Positions 1 through 7,801 of a stretch of DNA of 34,149 nucleotides are shown here, in pieces. Position numbers and translations under genes: made by a program. The stretch comes from Modestobacter sp. DSM 44400 (GTDB lineage: Bacteria > Actinomycetota > Actinomycetes > Mycobacteriales > Geodermatophilaceae). The notes beneath the pieces are model-generated. The model was not told where the DNA came from. It worked only from the letters and a program-made list of their open reading frames with translations, and did not search any database. The stretch is taken from contig NZ_FNOZ01000043.1 in assembly GCF_900107175.1 (NCBI RefSeq), forward strand, positions 1 through 34,149. The letters are read 5' to 3'. How positions within the stretch are numbered: the stretch's first letter is position 1; the number at the start of each line of letters is the position of its first letter.

Positions 1-1012
1 GGCCATCGTGCGCCGCGGTCTTCGCGCCCGTGCCCGAGGGGAGGAACGGGCCTGTCCCGCCCGCGGCGGCCGTCGTCCGCCGGCGGAGCAGCCCGCCGAT
101 CCGCTGTGGCGCGCCCGCGAGCCCGGTGGGTGCGAACACCACCATGAGCACGATCAGCGAGCCGTACACGAGCTGTGCGTAGGACGCGTAGTCGACCAGC
201 TCCTCGCGCACCGCGGTGAGGACCACCACGCCGACCAGCACACCGGTGAGGCTGAACCGCCCCCCGATGATGACCATGGCCAGGACCAAGAACATCGCGT
301 CGATGTTGAACGACGCCGGGCTGACGTAGCGGACCAGCCCCGCATACAGCACCCCGGCCAGGCCACCGAAGAGCCCAGCCAGCGCGAAGGACAGCATCCG
401 GGCCACCGGCACCTGGACGCCCGTGGAGGCCGCGGCCAGGTTGTCGTCCCGCATCGCGCGCAGCCGCCGGCCGAAGCGCGTGTAGACCACGAAGTACGCG
501 AACGGCACAGCGAACAACAACACGACGAGCTCGAGGTAGTAGTACAGGAAGTAGCTGGACAGGTCGATCCCCGGCAACGGCGGGACCGGGAGGCCCAGCA
601 GCCCCTCCGCCTGCCCGGTGATCGGGAGATTGCCGACCAGTGCCGTGAAGGCCAGGGCCAGTCCCAGCGTGACGATGCCGAGGTAGTGGGACTGCACGCG
701 CAGCGCCGGGATGCCGATCACCAGGCTGGCGACGACCGTTCCGGCGACGGCCAGTACCGCGGCCGACCAGAAGTTCATCCCCGCATGCACCGTGAGGATC
801 GCCGAGAGATAGGCCCCGACCCCGAAGAACGCCACCTGCGCCAGGTTGATCTGGCCGGCGATGCCCAGGGACAGGCACAGGCCCAGGGCCAGCAGCATGA
901 AGATGATCGCGATGTCGATCACGTAGATGAGGTAGCCGTTGACCATGTACGGAATGGCGAGCGCGAGGACGGCGGCCAGGACGGCCGCGCCGGACCAGGA
1001 CAGTCGTTTCAT
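1..1012 (-). CDS. livM: Branched-chain amino acid-type ABC transporter permease LivM (3' end off window)
   Basis: This is an inner-membrane permease of the HAAT (LivHM) family. It forms the translocation channel with LivH and is driven by LivG/LivF ATPases, which are not in the window. The reading frame starts at an ATG on the complement of 1010-1012 and stays open for 337 codons to the left edge. The protein is rich in hydrophobic segments and carries the family's GLCLSLGIAGQINLAQVAFFG block near residue 43. The start overlaps the livH stop as ATGA (1009-1012), so translation is probably coupled. A stand-alone LivM is usually about 300-350 residues. The Gly/Thr/Pro-rich tail near the edge could be its C-terminus or a linker to a fused LivG domain, which the window cannot settle. 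Substrates of such importers in catabolic settings include aromatic and alicyclic acids as well as amino acids. Confidence 0.9.
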   Translation of the reverse strand, partial: MKRLSWSGAAVLAAVLALAIPYMVNGYLIYVIDIAIIFMLLALGLCLSLGIAGQINLAQVAFFGVGAYLSAILTVHAGMNFWSAAVLAVAGTVVASLVIGIPALRVQSHYLGIVTLGLALAFTALVGNLPITGQAEGLLGLPVPPLPGIDLSSYFLYYYLELVVLLFAVPFAYFVVYTRFGRRLRAMRDDNLAAASTGVQVPVARMLSFALAGLFGGLAGVLYAGLVRYVSPASFNIDAMFLVLAMVIIGGRFSLTGVLVGVVVLTAVREELVDYASYAQLVYGSLIVLMVVFAPTGLAGAPQRIGGLLRRRTTAAAGGTGPFLPSGTGAKTAAHDG

Positions 1013-1878
1013 GCTCGACTCACCGTCTGCTCTCCGAAGATGCCCTGCGGGCGGACCACCACGATGACGGCAAAGACCAGGTAGACCACGACGTTCGCGT
1101 AGCCCTGAAACCACCCGGCTGCGAAGGCGTCGATCAGTCCGAACAGCACTCCGCCGAGGATCGCGCCGGGAATGTTGCCGAAGCCGCCGAGGATCGCTGC
1201 GGCGAAGCCCTTGATCCCGATCACGCCGCTGAGGGCCGGGCTCACGTAGAGCACCGGTCCGGCCATCCCGCCGGCGAGGGCAGCGAGGGCGGCTCCGATC
1301 GCGAAGGCCATGGCATTGCTGCGGCCGACCCGGATGCCGACCGCCGTCGCCGCCTCGTGGTCCATGGCCACTGCCTGCATGGCAGCGCCGGCCTTGGTGG
1401 CGCGGAGGAAGTACCACATGGCCGCGGCGGCGACCGCCGTGACAGCGATGATCACCAGGTCGTAGGGCCGTACGACGATCCCGCCGACGGTCACCGGATG
1501 CGGGAAGACCGGTGTGGGGACGGCCCGGCCGGTGGCTCCCCAGATGAGGATGACCAGCGCCTCCAGCACGATGCCGAAACCGATGGTCCCGATCAGCATG
1601 AGATCGACGTCCTTGGTCTCCAGCGGTCGCAGCACCCCCTCGATGACCAGTCCGATGGCCGCGGTCACCACGAGGGCGACCACCATCGCCAGCCAGAAGG
1701 GCAGGGACACGGTGAGGAAGAAGGTCGAGGCGATGTAGGCACCGACCATGACGACGCCGCCGTGCGCGAAGTTGACCAGCCCCATGGTGCGGTAGACGAT
1801 CGAGAAACCCATGGCAACCAGCGCGTAGATGGCCCCGAAACTCAGGCCCCCGATGACTGTCTGCAGGAAGACCTGCAT
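1009..1878 (-). CDS. livH: Branched-chain amino acid-type ABC transporter permease LivH
   Basis: This 289-residue integral membrane permease partners LivM. Typical family blocks are visible: an N-terminal GGLSFGAIYALVAMGFSIVY segment, the NFAHGG motif near residue 36 and a late GGFGNIPGAILGG segment. I start it at the ATG at 1876-1878 because AAGGAG lies five bases upstream on the coding strand. A longer in-frame version from 1920 has no such site and would extend into non-conserved sequence. The stop overlaps the livM start by four bases. The binding-protein gene lies 101 bp upstream, and a strong hairpin sits in that gap. The importer was probably transcribed as binding protein, then livH, then livM. 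Confidence 0.93.
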   Translation of the reverse strand: MQVFLQTVIGGLSFGAIYALVAMGFSIVYRTMGLVNFAHGGVVMVGAYIASTFFLTVSLPFWLAMVVALVVTAAIGLVIEGVLRPLETKDVDLMLIGTIGFGIVLEALVILIWGATGRAVPTPVFPHPVTVGGIVVRPYDLVIIAVTAVAAAAMWYFLRATKAGAAMQAVAMDHEAATAVGIRVGRSNAMAFAIGAALAALAGGMAGPVLYVSPALSGVIGIKGFAAAILGGFGNIPGAILGGVLFGLIDAFAAGWFQGYANVVVYLVFAVIVVVRPQGIFGEQTVSRA

Positions 1879-1944
1879 GTGTGCTCCTTGTCGAACCCGG
1901 TCGGCTGTGCCCAGCGACATGGTGGTGGCCCGCAGGCCGGACTG

Positions 1945-1973
1945 GCGGCCGGCGGCACACCGCCGCCGGCCGC
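1945..1973 (-). promoter_or_regulatory. Intercistronic hairpin between binding-protein gene and livH
   Basis: Bases 1945-1956 pair perfectly with 1962-1973 (12 bp, nearly all G:C) around a 5-base loop. The hairpin lies just after the stop of the periplasmic-binding-protein gene and before livH. There is no T tract on the coding strand. Hairpins in this position commonly protect the upstream mRNA or partly terminate transcription, so that binding protein is made in excess over permease. That role is inferred here from position alone. Confidence 0.6.
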
Positions 1974-1979
1974 TGGTCG

Positions 1980-3158
1980 TCAGCTGTCAGCCGGGACGAC
2001 CTTGCCGCCCTGGACGATGCCGATCTGCGTCGAGCTCAGGCCGATGCCGTTCTCGTTGTAGGAGAAGTCACCCTGCAGGCCGGACATCTTCACGTCGCGA
2101 ATGGCGTCGGCCAGCTTCTGGCCGGTGGCGCAGTCGCTGTTCTCCAGCGCCGCGATGATGATGTTGGCCCCGTCGTACGCTTTCGCGCCGTGTGCCTCAG
2201 GCACCTCGCCGAACGCCTTCTGGTAGGCGTCCGCGAAGGTCTGGGTCTCGTCGGTGGCGTCGTTGGACAGATACGGCGAGCTGACGATGGAGCCCTCGAC
2301 GATGTCCTGGCCGGCGGTGTCGATGTACTGCTGTGTCCCGATGGGGGCCCCGCCGATGATGGTGGCGTTGATTCCGAGCTGCCTGGCCTACTTGGCGATC
2401 AGACCGGACTCCACCTCCTCTGCGCCGATGAACAGGGCGTCGGGGTTCTGCTGCCGGATCGACGTCAGCGCGGCGCTGAAGTCCTTCTGATCCGGAGTGA
2501 CCACCTCGTCGGCCACCGGCGCGACGCCGAGGTCCTTCAGGGCGGCGAGGAAGGCATCGTGCTCCCCAGAGCCGTACGCCCCGTTGTTGGTGATCATCGC
2601 GATCTGCGAGAAGCCCTTGGTGCTGACCGCGTACTTCGCCAGCGTGGTGTCGAAGGTGGTGCTGGTGGGCGAGTTCAGGAACATGAAGGGGCTGCCGGTC
2701 GCCTCCAGCTTGGGTGACTGGCCCGACGTCATCTCCGGGAGCTGCGCCTGCCCGAGGATGGGGATCATCGCGAGACTCACGCCGCTGTTGGCACTCCCGA
2801 ACACGGCGGTGAAGTCGCCGGTGGCCACCTTCTGCGCCAGGGTCGTGCCGGTGGTGGGGTCGCCCTGGTCGTCGAACTGGGTCAGCGTCAGCTTGCGACC
2901 GCACACACCGCCGTCCGCGTTCTGCTCGTCCACCGCCAGCTGCACGCCGTTGTGCTCCCAGTGGCCCAGTGAGCTGAACTGACCGCTCTGTGCGTCGATC
3001 ACCGCGAAGTTGATCGGGCCCGCCTTCGTGCCATCCGCACTGTCGGAGCTGGAGGCGCCGGGTGCACTGCACCCGGTCGCCAGCAGGGCTGCCCCGAGGA
3101 CGAGCGCGCCGGCCAGCCGGCGGTGGGGAGTGGTCGTTCGTCTCATTCTCAGTCTCAT
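1980..3158 (-). pseudogene. Branched-chain amino acid-type substrate-binding lipoprotein, interrupted by an in-frame amber codon
   Basis: This gene encodes the extracellular substrate receptor of the adjacent LivHM importer (periplasmic binding protein type I, Peripla_BP_6-like). The N-terminus has an Arg-rich n-region, a hydrophobic core and a lipobox (LLATGC, then Ser/Gly/Asp linker), so it is a predicted lipoprotein. Homology continues in one frame through all 393 codons. Codon 257, however, is TAG (complement of 2388-2390), between ...SGLIAK and ARQLGIN.... A single C-to-T change from CAG (Gln) would explain it. The second lobe (from about 2387 to 1983) is otherwise intact and ends with a normal TGA. 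The gene is therefore a very recent pseudogene, a sequencing error or a readthrough case. An internal start for the C-terminal piece would give no functional receptor. The ATG at 3158 is chosen; one at 3146 is also possible. Transcription is likely from the operator-bearing promoter at 3288-3313. Confidence 0.85.
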
Positions 3159-3287
3159 CTCGTGAGATCACGCTGCGACGTGATGGCGTTCGGGACGGGA
3201 TTCCGACGGCTGCCGACGGGAGGCCGACGGCCTTTCCCACAACAGCCACCGCGGTCGGGGACCCAACCGGCTATGCCCTGCGTCACT

Positions 3288-3313
3288 CTGGGACCGGTTG
3301 CAGGTTCGTGTCA
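3288..3313 (-). promoter_or_regulatory. Promoter with LacI-type operator for the binding-protein/livHM operon
   Basis: On the minus strand TTGACA (complement of 3308-3313) is followed six bases later by TGCAACCGGTCCCA (complement of 3288-3301). The latter fits the LacI-family operator pattern TGnAAnCGnTTnCA at all but one fixed position, with the central ACCGGT palindrome. The site lies between the -35 box and the expected -10 region, where a bound repressor would block RNA polymerase. It is one arm of a 34-bp inverted repeat (3281-3314 against 3379-3412, 30 of 34 positions matching). No good -10 hexamer is visible. Confidence 0.65.
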
Positions 3314-3379
3314 AGTACGCCCGCCGTGGCCGCAACCAAAGCGCAACCCAACGTGTGGACACCCGGACGTGTGCGCAGC

Positions 3380-3405
3380 TTGACAGCCACCTGCAACCGG
3401 TCTCA
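3380..3405 (+). promoter_or_regulatory. Promoter with LacI-type operator for the LacI-family regulator (autoregulation)
   Basis: TTGACA at 3380-3385 is followed six bases later by TGCAACCGGTCTCA at 3392-3405. This is the same arrangement and spacing as in the divergent promoter. The operator centre ACCGGT is a perfect palindrome. With the usual 16-18 base spacer the -10 region would fall around 3402-3408 and transcription would begin near 3414. That places the GTG at 3408 outside the transcript and supports a start at 3420 or 3438. Autoregulation is inferred. Confidence 0.62.
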
Positions 3406-3437
3406 GAGTGACTCCTGACATGAAGCGAGAATCGGCA

Positions 3438-4421
3438 ATGACGACCCTGGCTGACGTCGCCGCGAAGGCCGGCGTCTCGAAGTCCACCGTGTCCCGGGCG
3501 TTCTCGCGCCCGGAGTCCGTCCGGGCGGAGACCCGCGGACGGGTGCTGGCCACAGCCCATGAGCTCGCCTTCACGCCCAACAGAATCGCGCGGTCCCTCG
3601 CGATTGGTCGCACCGGCAGCATCGGGTTGTTCGTACCCGACATCGCCAACCCGTACTTCGGGCCGGTCATCAAGACCGTCCAGCGCAATGCCCGCCGGCA
3701 CGACCTCACCGTGTTCACTGCCGACACCGACGAGCACGACGAGGACGAACACGCGCTGGCCCAGACGATGGCCCAACAGGCCGACGGGCTGCTCCTCTTC
3801 TCCCCGCGCATGTCCGAGGCCGCAATCCTGGACCTCACCGGGCGGCTTCCGGTCGTCGTGATCAACCGCGATATCCCCGGTGTGCCCGCGGTCGTCATCC
3901 CCTCCACCGACGGGATGACCCAGGCGGTCGAACATCTCGCGGCGCTCGGACACCGCCACATCGCCTACCTGTCGGGTCCCGCGACCACCTTTTCCAACCG
4001 TGCCCGCCGGGCTGCGGTCCTGGCTGCCACACAACGATTCGGTCTGCAGTTGACCCAACTGGGCCCCTTCGAGGCCGTCTTCACCGGAGGAATCCGAGCC
4101 GGCGACCTGCTGATCGCCAGCGGCGCGACGGCAGCCATCGCGTACAACGACCTGATCGCGCTGGGACTCATGCAGCGTCTCACCGAGCGCGGTCTACGCG
4201 TCGGCAACGACATCAGCGTCATCGGGTTCGACGACATCTGGCTGGCCCCGATGACCCAGCCGCCGCTGACCACGGTACGGGCGCCGGCAGCGGCCGCGGC
4301 CACCAGTGCACTGCGCATGCTCATAGACATCATGGACGGCAGGGCAGACGCCGATCGCCGTCCGACGCCGCTGGCATCGGAGCTGATGGTGCGACTCAGC
4401 ACCGGCCCCGTAGCACGCTGA
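3438..4421 (+). CDS. LacI-family transcriptional regulator
   Basis: This 327-residue DNA-binding regulator has the classic layout. The N-terminal helix-turn-helix (TLADVAAKAGVSKSTVSRAF, residues 3-22) is followed by the hinge helix region (TPNRIARSLAIGRT, about residues 47-60). A periplasmic-binding-protein-like effector domain then runs to the C-terminus, with the late family block VIGFDDIWLAPMTQPPLTTV. I chose the ATG at 3438 because LacI proteins normally begin one or two residues before TLADVA. The upstream ATG at 3420 is possible, and the GTG at 3408 lies upstream of the predicted transcription start. The gene is divergent from the Liv-type importer and separated from it by two matching operators. 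It most likely represses the importer and itself and responds to the imported compound or a metabolite. Confidence 0.92.
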   Translation: MTTLADVAAKAGVSKSTVSRAFSRPESVRAETRGRVLATAHELAFTPNRIARSLAIGRTGSIGLFVPDIANPYFGPVIKTVQRNARRHDLTVFTADTDEHDEDEHALAQTMAQQADGLLLFSPRMSEAAILDLTGRLPVVVINRDIPGVPAVVIPSTDGMTQAVEHLAALGHRHIAYLSGPATTFSNRARRAAVLAATQRFGLQLTQLGPFEAVFTGGIRAGDLLIASGATAAIAYNDLIALGLMQRLTERGLRVGNDISVIGFDDIWLAPMTQPPLTTVRAPAAAAATSALRMLIDIMDGRADADRRPTPLASELMVRLSTGPVAR

Positions 4422-4455
4422 AACGACCCGCGAACGGATCCAGCGTCGTTCGGCT

Positions 4456-4641
4456 GAGCGCGATCCCGTGCCTCGGGCCGCGCAAACGGAGGTGGGGATA
4501 CCGCTGGGCGGCCAGATCGAGCTGCTGGGCTACCCGCTCCCCATGGTGCTCGCCGAGAAGGTGGTCACCGCCGCCCAGCGCGGCACGGCGAGCACCCGCG
4601 GCCGGGACTTGGCCAACACCTACCTGCTGACCGCCTTCCAC
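4456..4641 (+). pseudogene. AbiEii-type nucleotidyltransferase toxin fragment
   Basis: The translated stretch contains GGQIELLGYPLPMVLAEKVV and QRGTASTRGRDLANTYLL. These strongly resemble the middle of AbiEii/AbiGii toxin-family nucleotidyltransferases (GYPLxMVxAEKxVTAxQRGTxNTRxRD). AbiEii is the toxin of a type IV toxin-antitoxin and phage-defence pair. Both ends are missing: the N-terminal nucleotidyltransferase core (GS...D motif) is absent and homology stops near 4641. The start is not native and no AbiEi antitoxin gene is nearby. It is a relic, next to an integrase relic on the opposite strand, so the pair probably marks the scar of a lost mobile element. Confidence 0.7.
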
Positions 4642-4826
4642 TGCGATCGGCGAGCCCACCCAGGTCGTCGTCGAAGAGCCCGGAGTAGACGTCCAGGGTC
4701 ATCGCGGCGGAGGCGTGCCCACGCATCCGCTGGACCGCTTTGACGTCGGCGCCGCTGGCTACCAGGAGGCTCGCGACGGGTGTGCCGGAGCTCGTGTCGT
4801 CCCAGTTCAAGGGGCCGGCTCCTCCC
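4642..4826 (-). pseudogene. Tyrosine recombinase (phage integrase) C-terminal fragment, frameshifted
   Basis: On the minus strand a HELRHT box (the H-x-x-R catalytic motif) is followed, in a different frame, by VASLLVASGADVKAVQRMRG and then HASAAMTLDVYSGLFDDDL. The latter contains the catalytic tyrosine (DVY). This is the C-terminal catalytic end of an actinobacterial tyrosine integrase. A one-base frame change separates LRHT from the following segment, and everything upstream of HELRHT is absent. The piece abuts the 3' end of the amidohydrolase gene (stop at 4807) and slightly overlaps it. It is non-functional and marks an ancient integration or deletion event. Confidence 0.75.
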
Positions 4827-5700
4827 CCACCGCGAACCCGTAGCGGCGCACTGCGTTGTCCACGAGGACGCGCTGCCGGACGGCGGGGTCGGGGATCCAG
4901 CGGTCCAGCCGTGACCGCACCTCGGCACCGTCGGGGGCCGGCAGCCGCAGGCCCACGTGCGGCCAGTCGCTGCCCCACAGCAGGTTCTGCGGGCGGCACT
5001 CGACCAGAGCACGGACGCGGGCGTCGATCGCGTCGACGTGCCGCCGCCACGTCCCGGCGACGTCGGCCGGATCGGTGCCGGGCCCGGCCGGCAGCAGCCG
5101 TTCCACACCCGACAACGTCACCCAGACCTGGTCGTCGGCGAGGAGTTCGAGGATCAGCTGCATGGCTGGGTCCTCCACGCCGACGTCGGAGGGCAGATGG
5201 CCCAGATGATCGAGGACGACCGGGACCGGGCAGCGCCGGATGGCGTCGCCGAGCCAGTCGGCGTGCCGGCGCAGGTCGCTCCAGACCTCCACATGCCAGC
5301 CCAAGGGAGCCACCATCTCGCCCACTTCGACGATGGCCTCCACCGGCACCCCGCCGGGGAAGCCGTCCTGGATGCGGGTGCCACGCACGCCGGCGGCGTG
5401 CATGGCCGCGAGCTCCTCGCCGGCTGTGCCCACCGGGACGCACGCCACCCCGCGCAGGTGGTCGGGACGGCGCCGCAGCGCGGCCAGGAGGCACCGGTGG
5501 TCGTCGCCGTAGGCGCTCGGCTGAACCAGGACGCCCCGGTCGCAGCCCACGGCGGCCAGGTGCACCGCGTGGTCGTCGACGTCGACCTGGGGCGGCTCGT
5601 AGGCAGCCCCACCCACCAACGGGGTGGTGGGGACGGCCTCGTCGGTGAAGACGTGGCAGTGGTTGTCGATGCCGGTCACCGGAACGGCTGCGGGGCTCAT
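4807..5700 (-). CDS. Amidohydrolase family 2 (TIM-barrel) protein
   Basis: This 297-residue metal-dependent hydrolase or decarboxylase belongs to the amidohydrolase-2 family, which includes 2-pyrone-4,6-dicarboxylate lactonase and ACMS decarboxylase. Metal-ligand candidates are His14 and His16 (DNHCHVF), His165 (LDHLGH) and Asp245 (WGSDWPH). It is a full-length single domain. Its ATG overlaps the stop of the alpha/beta hydrolase gene as ATGA (5697-5700), and it is the last gene of the large catabolic operon. In this setting it could open a lactone or hydrolyse a ring-derived intermediate. The sequence most resembles the LigI/TIM-barrel lactonase branch, but the substrate is not known. Confidence 0.88.
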   Translation of the reverse strand: MSPAAVPVTGIDNHCHVFTDEAVPTTPLVGGAAYEPPQVDVDDHAVHLAAVGCDRGVLVQPSAYGDDHRCLLAALRRRPDHLRGVACVPVGTAGEELAAMHAAGVRGTRIQDGFPGGVPVEAIVEVGEMVAPLGWHVEVWSDLRRHADWLGDAIRRCPVPVVLDHLGHLPSDVGVEDPAMQLILELLADDQVWVTLSGVERLLPAGPGTDPADVAGTWRRHVDAIDARVRALVECRPQNLLWGSDWPHVGLRLPAPDGAEVRSRLDRWIPDPAVRQRVLVDNAVRRYGFAVGEEPAP

Positions 5701-6557
5701 CTGTCGCCCTCCGCAGACCGCAGCTCGTCGAGCACCGGCAGCAGGTGCGTGCGGAAGAGCGGGTAGTTCTCCGCCATCGGAAAGTGCCCGATCCCCGGCA
5801 TCGTGCCACCCCGTGCTCCGGGGATGGCCGCGATCGCCGCCGCGGTGTCCTCCGGGCTGCAGGCGTGGTCGTACTCGCCGGTGAAGAGGTGGACCGGGCA
5901 CCGCGCCGTGTCGATCGTCCCCGCCACGTCGCGCAGATCCAGGTCCTCGGAGTAGAAGTACGTGTCACCGCGGTACACCCCCGGACCACCCTGGCTGTAG
6001 GTCCACCAGACCTCCCGGCGGGAGGACTCCGGGCTGTGCGGCGACATCAGGCTCCCCGTCCAGGATGCGACGACCTGCTGCGCGTTCACATCCGGGTACA
6101 GCGGCCAGTCCTGGAAGCGGCCCTCCACGTGCAGCGCGCCGGACAGCCCGATCACCCCGGCCCAGCGCTGCGGGGAGCGGCGCGCCAGCTCGATGACCAG
6201 GGAGCCGGCCATCGAGCAGCCGAGGACGATCGGCCGCTCGATGCCCAGCGCGTCGCAGAAATCCTCGACCATCGCCACGTACCGCTCCGTCGTCAGCCGG
6301 TACTCCTCGGCCCACCAGCCGTCCGGCGGCAACGAGCGACCGTGCCAGGGCAGATCGAAGGCGACCACCCGGTGCCGGGCGGTGACCTCGGCATCGGCGA
6401 GCAGGTGCCGGAACTGCCGACTGTCGGAGCCGGCCGTGTGCAGGGCCAGGAGCACCGGGCCCGAGCCGGCCTCCTCGAAGTAGACGCGGTGGTCGACGCC
6501 CCCCGAGGAGACGTGCACGTACCGGCCGACGACGTCTTCGACGGTTCCCCTAGCCAC
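5697..6557 (-). CDS. Alpha/beta-fold hydrolase
   Basis: This 286-residue cytosolic serine hydrolase carries a candidate triad of Ser115 (LGCSMAGS), Asp230 (GEYDH) and His258 (GIGHFP). The early LALHTAGSDSRQF segment provides the oxyanion-hole region. The nucleophile elbow reads G-C-S-M-A rather than the canonical G-x-S-x-G. The start is a GTG at 6557 with GGAGG a few bases upstream. It overlaps the end of the upstream gene by eight bases, and its stop overlaps the amidohydrolase start. Likely roles are ester or lactone hydrolysis or C-C bond hydrolysis of a catabolic intermediate. The family is broad, so no specific reaction is assigned. Confidence 0.88.
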   Translation of the reverse strand: MARGTVEDVVGRYVHVSSGGVDHRVYFEEAGSGPVLLALHTAGSDSRQFRHLLADAEVTARHRVVAFDLPWHGRSLPPDGWWAEEYRLTTERYVAMVEDFCDALGIERPIVLGCSMAGSLVIELARRSPQRWAGVIGLSGALHVEGRFQDWPLYPDVNAQQVVASWTGSLMSPHSPESSRREVWWTYSQGGPGVYRGDTYFYSEDLDLRDVAGTIDTARCPVHLFTGEYDHACSPEDTAAAIAAIPGARGGTMPGIGHFPMAENYPLFRTHLLPVLDELRSAEGDR

Positions 6558-6942
6558 GTGCCCTCCCGAGCTCGACCAGTCGGGTCAGCACCCGCAGGTG
6601 CCGGATCAGGTGGTTCCGGCCGGCGACGATCTCGATGCCGTCCGCTGCCTTGGTGAGAGCGAGCAGGTCGTGCCGCCGCGGGGCGGCGTGCGGATCGACG
6701 AGCTCGCGCCAGGCGCTGCGCCGACCCCGCAGCGTGATCACGTCGTCCTCGGCGTCCTCGGCGGGGCTCCCGTCCTCGGCGGGCCCCAGGACCACCGTGC
6801 CGTGCTCGTACCGCACGGTCTCCTCTCCCCCGGCGTCGTCCTGCAGCCGGACGACGAAGGCCGACCACCGGCCGATGTGGGCGTTCTCCGCGTCGGCGTT
6901 GACCGCCTCCGCCCAATTGGCGAGCCACTCCCGGTCGGTCAT
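6550..6942 (-). CDS. Small SCP2-like protein of unknown function
   Basis: This 130-residue protein has no signal peptide or membrane segment. The N-terminal half is acidic with an Ala/Glu/Asp stretch. The C-terminal half (VITLRGRRSAWRELVDPHAA, then a GIEIVAGRNHLIRHLRVLTR segment) has the rhythm of SCP2 sterol-binding-like domains often found beside alpha/beta hydrolases in actinobacterial catabolic clusters. That resemblance is by eye and tentative. Its ATG overlaps the stop of the metallo-beta-lactamase-fold gene as ATGA (6939-6942), and its stop lies inside the start of the next gene. It is therefore tightly coupled to both and probably works with the hydrolases, perhaps as a lipid or acyl-CoA carrier. 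Confidence 0.7.
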   Translation of the reverse strand: MTDREWLANWAEAVNADAENAHIGRWSAFVVRLQDDAGGEETVRYEHGTVVLGPAEDGSPAEDAEDDVITLRGRRSAWRELVDPHAAPRRHDLLALTKAADGIEIVAGRNHLIRHLRVLTRLVELGRARG

Positions 6943-7775
6943 GGGTCCAGCCTTCCGATGATCCCGGCCACGCCTGCCAGCTCGGGGCTGTAGGGCTCCA
7001 GCCGGTCGAGTACCCCGGCATCGTGGCCGGTGAGGATGTGGTCGACCGCGCCGGCGGCGAGCAGGTCGCGTACCGACTGCAGACCCCGGTACATGGCCGG
7101 CAGGTCGGTGACCGAGATGAACGGCATGTCGCGTTCCAGCTCCTCGGTGAAGTGCACCGCATCGGAGGTCAGCAGCACGACACCGGCGGTCGTGGGGACG
7201 GTGACCATGCACTGGCCCGGGGTGTGCCCGCCGACCTCCGTCACGACGACGCCGGGCGCCACCTCGACAGAGCCGCTGAACCGCCGCAGCCGGCCCTCCG
7301 CCTCGACACCGACCAGCTCCGCCACCTCATCGGACTCGGCGAAGTGGGCGATCAGGGTCCTGGTCGCCATCGGAGAGGTCCAGAAGTCCATCTCCGCGCC
7401 GCTGATCACCACCGGCGAGCGGGGGAACAGGCCGACGTTGCCGATGTGGTCGTAGTGCGCATGCGTGACCACGATCGGGTGCGGGGCGGTGGTGTCCACC
7501 CCCAGCCGGCGGTAGGCCTCGGCCGGCTCCACCAGGACCGTCCGTCCACGGGCCTCCGCCGGCCCCCGGGCGAATCCCGTGTCAATCAGGACCGTCGTGC
7601 GGCTGTTGCGCAGGATCCACAGGTAGTAGTCGACGGTGAAGGCAGCGTCCGGCTCGCCGTACTGCCCGTAGTTGAGGAAGACATCGCTGCGACTCGTCGA
7701 CCGGGTGCCGTGTCTGACCACGATCACCTCGTACACGTCGTCCCCGGCCGTTCCGGTTCCCCGCGGGACGTCCAT
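6939..7775 (-). CDS. Metallo-beta-lactamase-fold hydrolase (lactonase-like)
   Basis: This 278-residue zinc hydrolase has the HxHxDH signature at residues 105-110 (THAHYDH). Further metal ligands are His184 (GGHTPGQ), Asp205 (LTSDAV) and His251 (LTGHDAG). The spacing is that of the N-acyl-homoserine-lactonase/glyoxalase-II-like branch. With no secretion signal it is probably cytosolic. Inside a CoA-dependent catabolic operon it more likely opens a lactone or hydrolyses a thioester than quenches quorum signals. The gene lies 26 bp after the carboxymuconolactone-decarboxylase-like gene and overlaps the next one by four bases. Confidence 0.9.
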   Translation of the reverse strand: MDVPRGTGTAGDDVYEVIVVRHGTRSTSRSDVFLNYGQYGEPDAAFTVDYYLWILRNSRTTVLIDTGFARGPAEARGRTVLVEPAEAYRRLGVDTTAPHPIVVTHAHYDHIGNVGLFPRSPVVISGAEMDFWTSPMATRTLIAHFAESDEVAELVGVEAEGRLRRFSGSVEVAPGVVVTEVGGHTPGQCMVTVPTTAGVVLLTSDAVHFTEELERDMPFISVTDLPAMYRGLQSVRDLLAAGAVDHILTGHDAGVLDRLEPYSPELAGVAGIIGRLDP

Positions 7776-7801
7776 GCGCCCTCGTCTCCGCCCGCGCCTG
7801 G

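Noticed and set aside
8-1084. 358-codon plus-strand frame at the left edge
   Set aside because: It is antisense to livM and has low-complexity Arg/Asp/His/Gln composition. The minus strand gives a clear permease.
3330-3358. Short direct repeats (CGCAACC, twice) in the livJ-lacI gap
   Set aside because: Two 7-bp copies in a GC-rich spacer are not significant beside the 34-bp inverted repeat, and neither completes an operator.
3168-4058. 296-codon minus-strand frame over the regulator gene
   Set aside because: It overlaps a textbook LacI-family gene on the plus strand and shows no family features.
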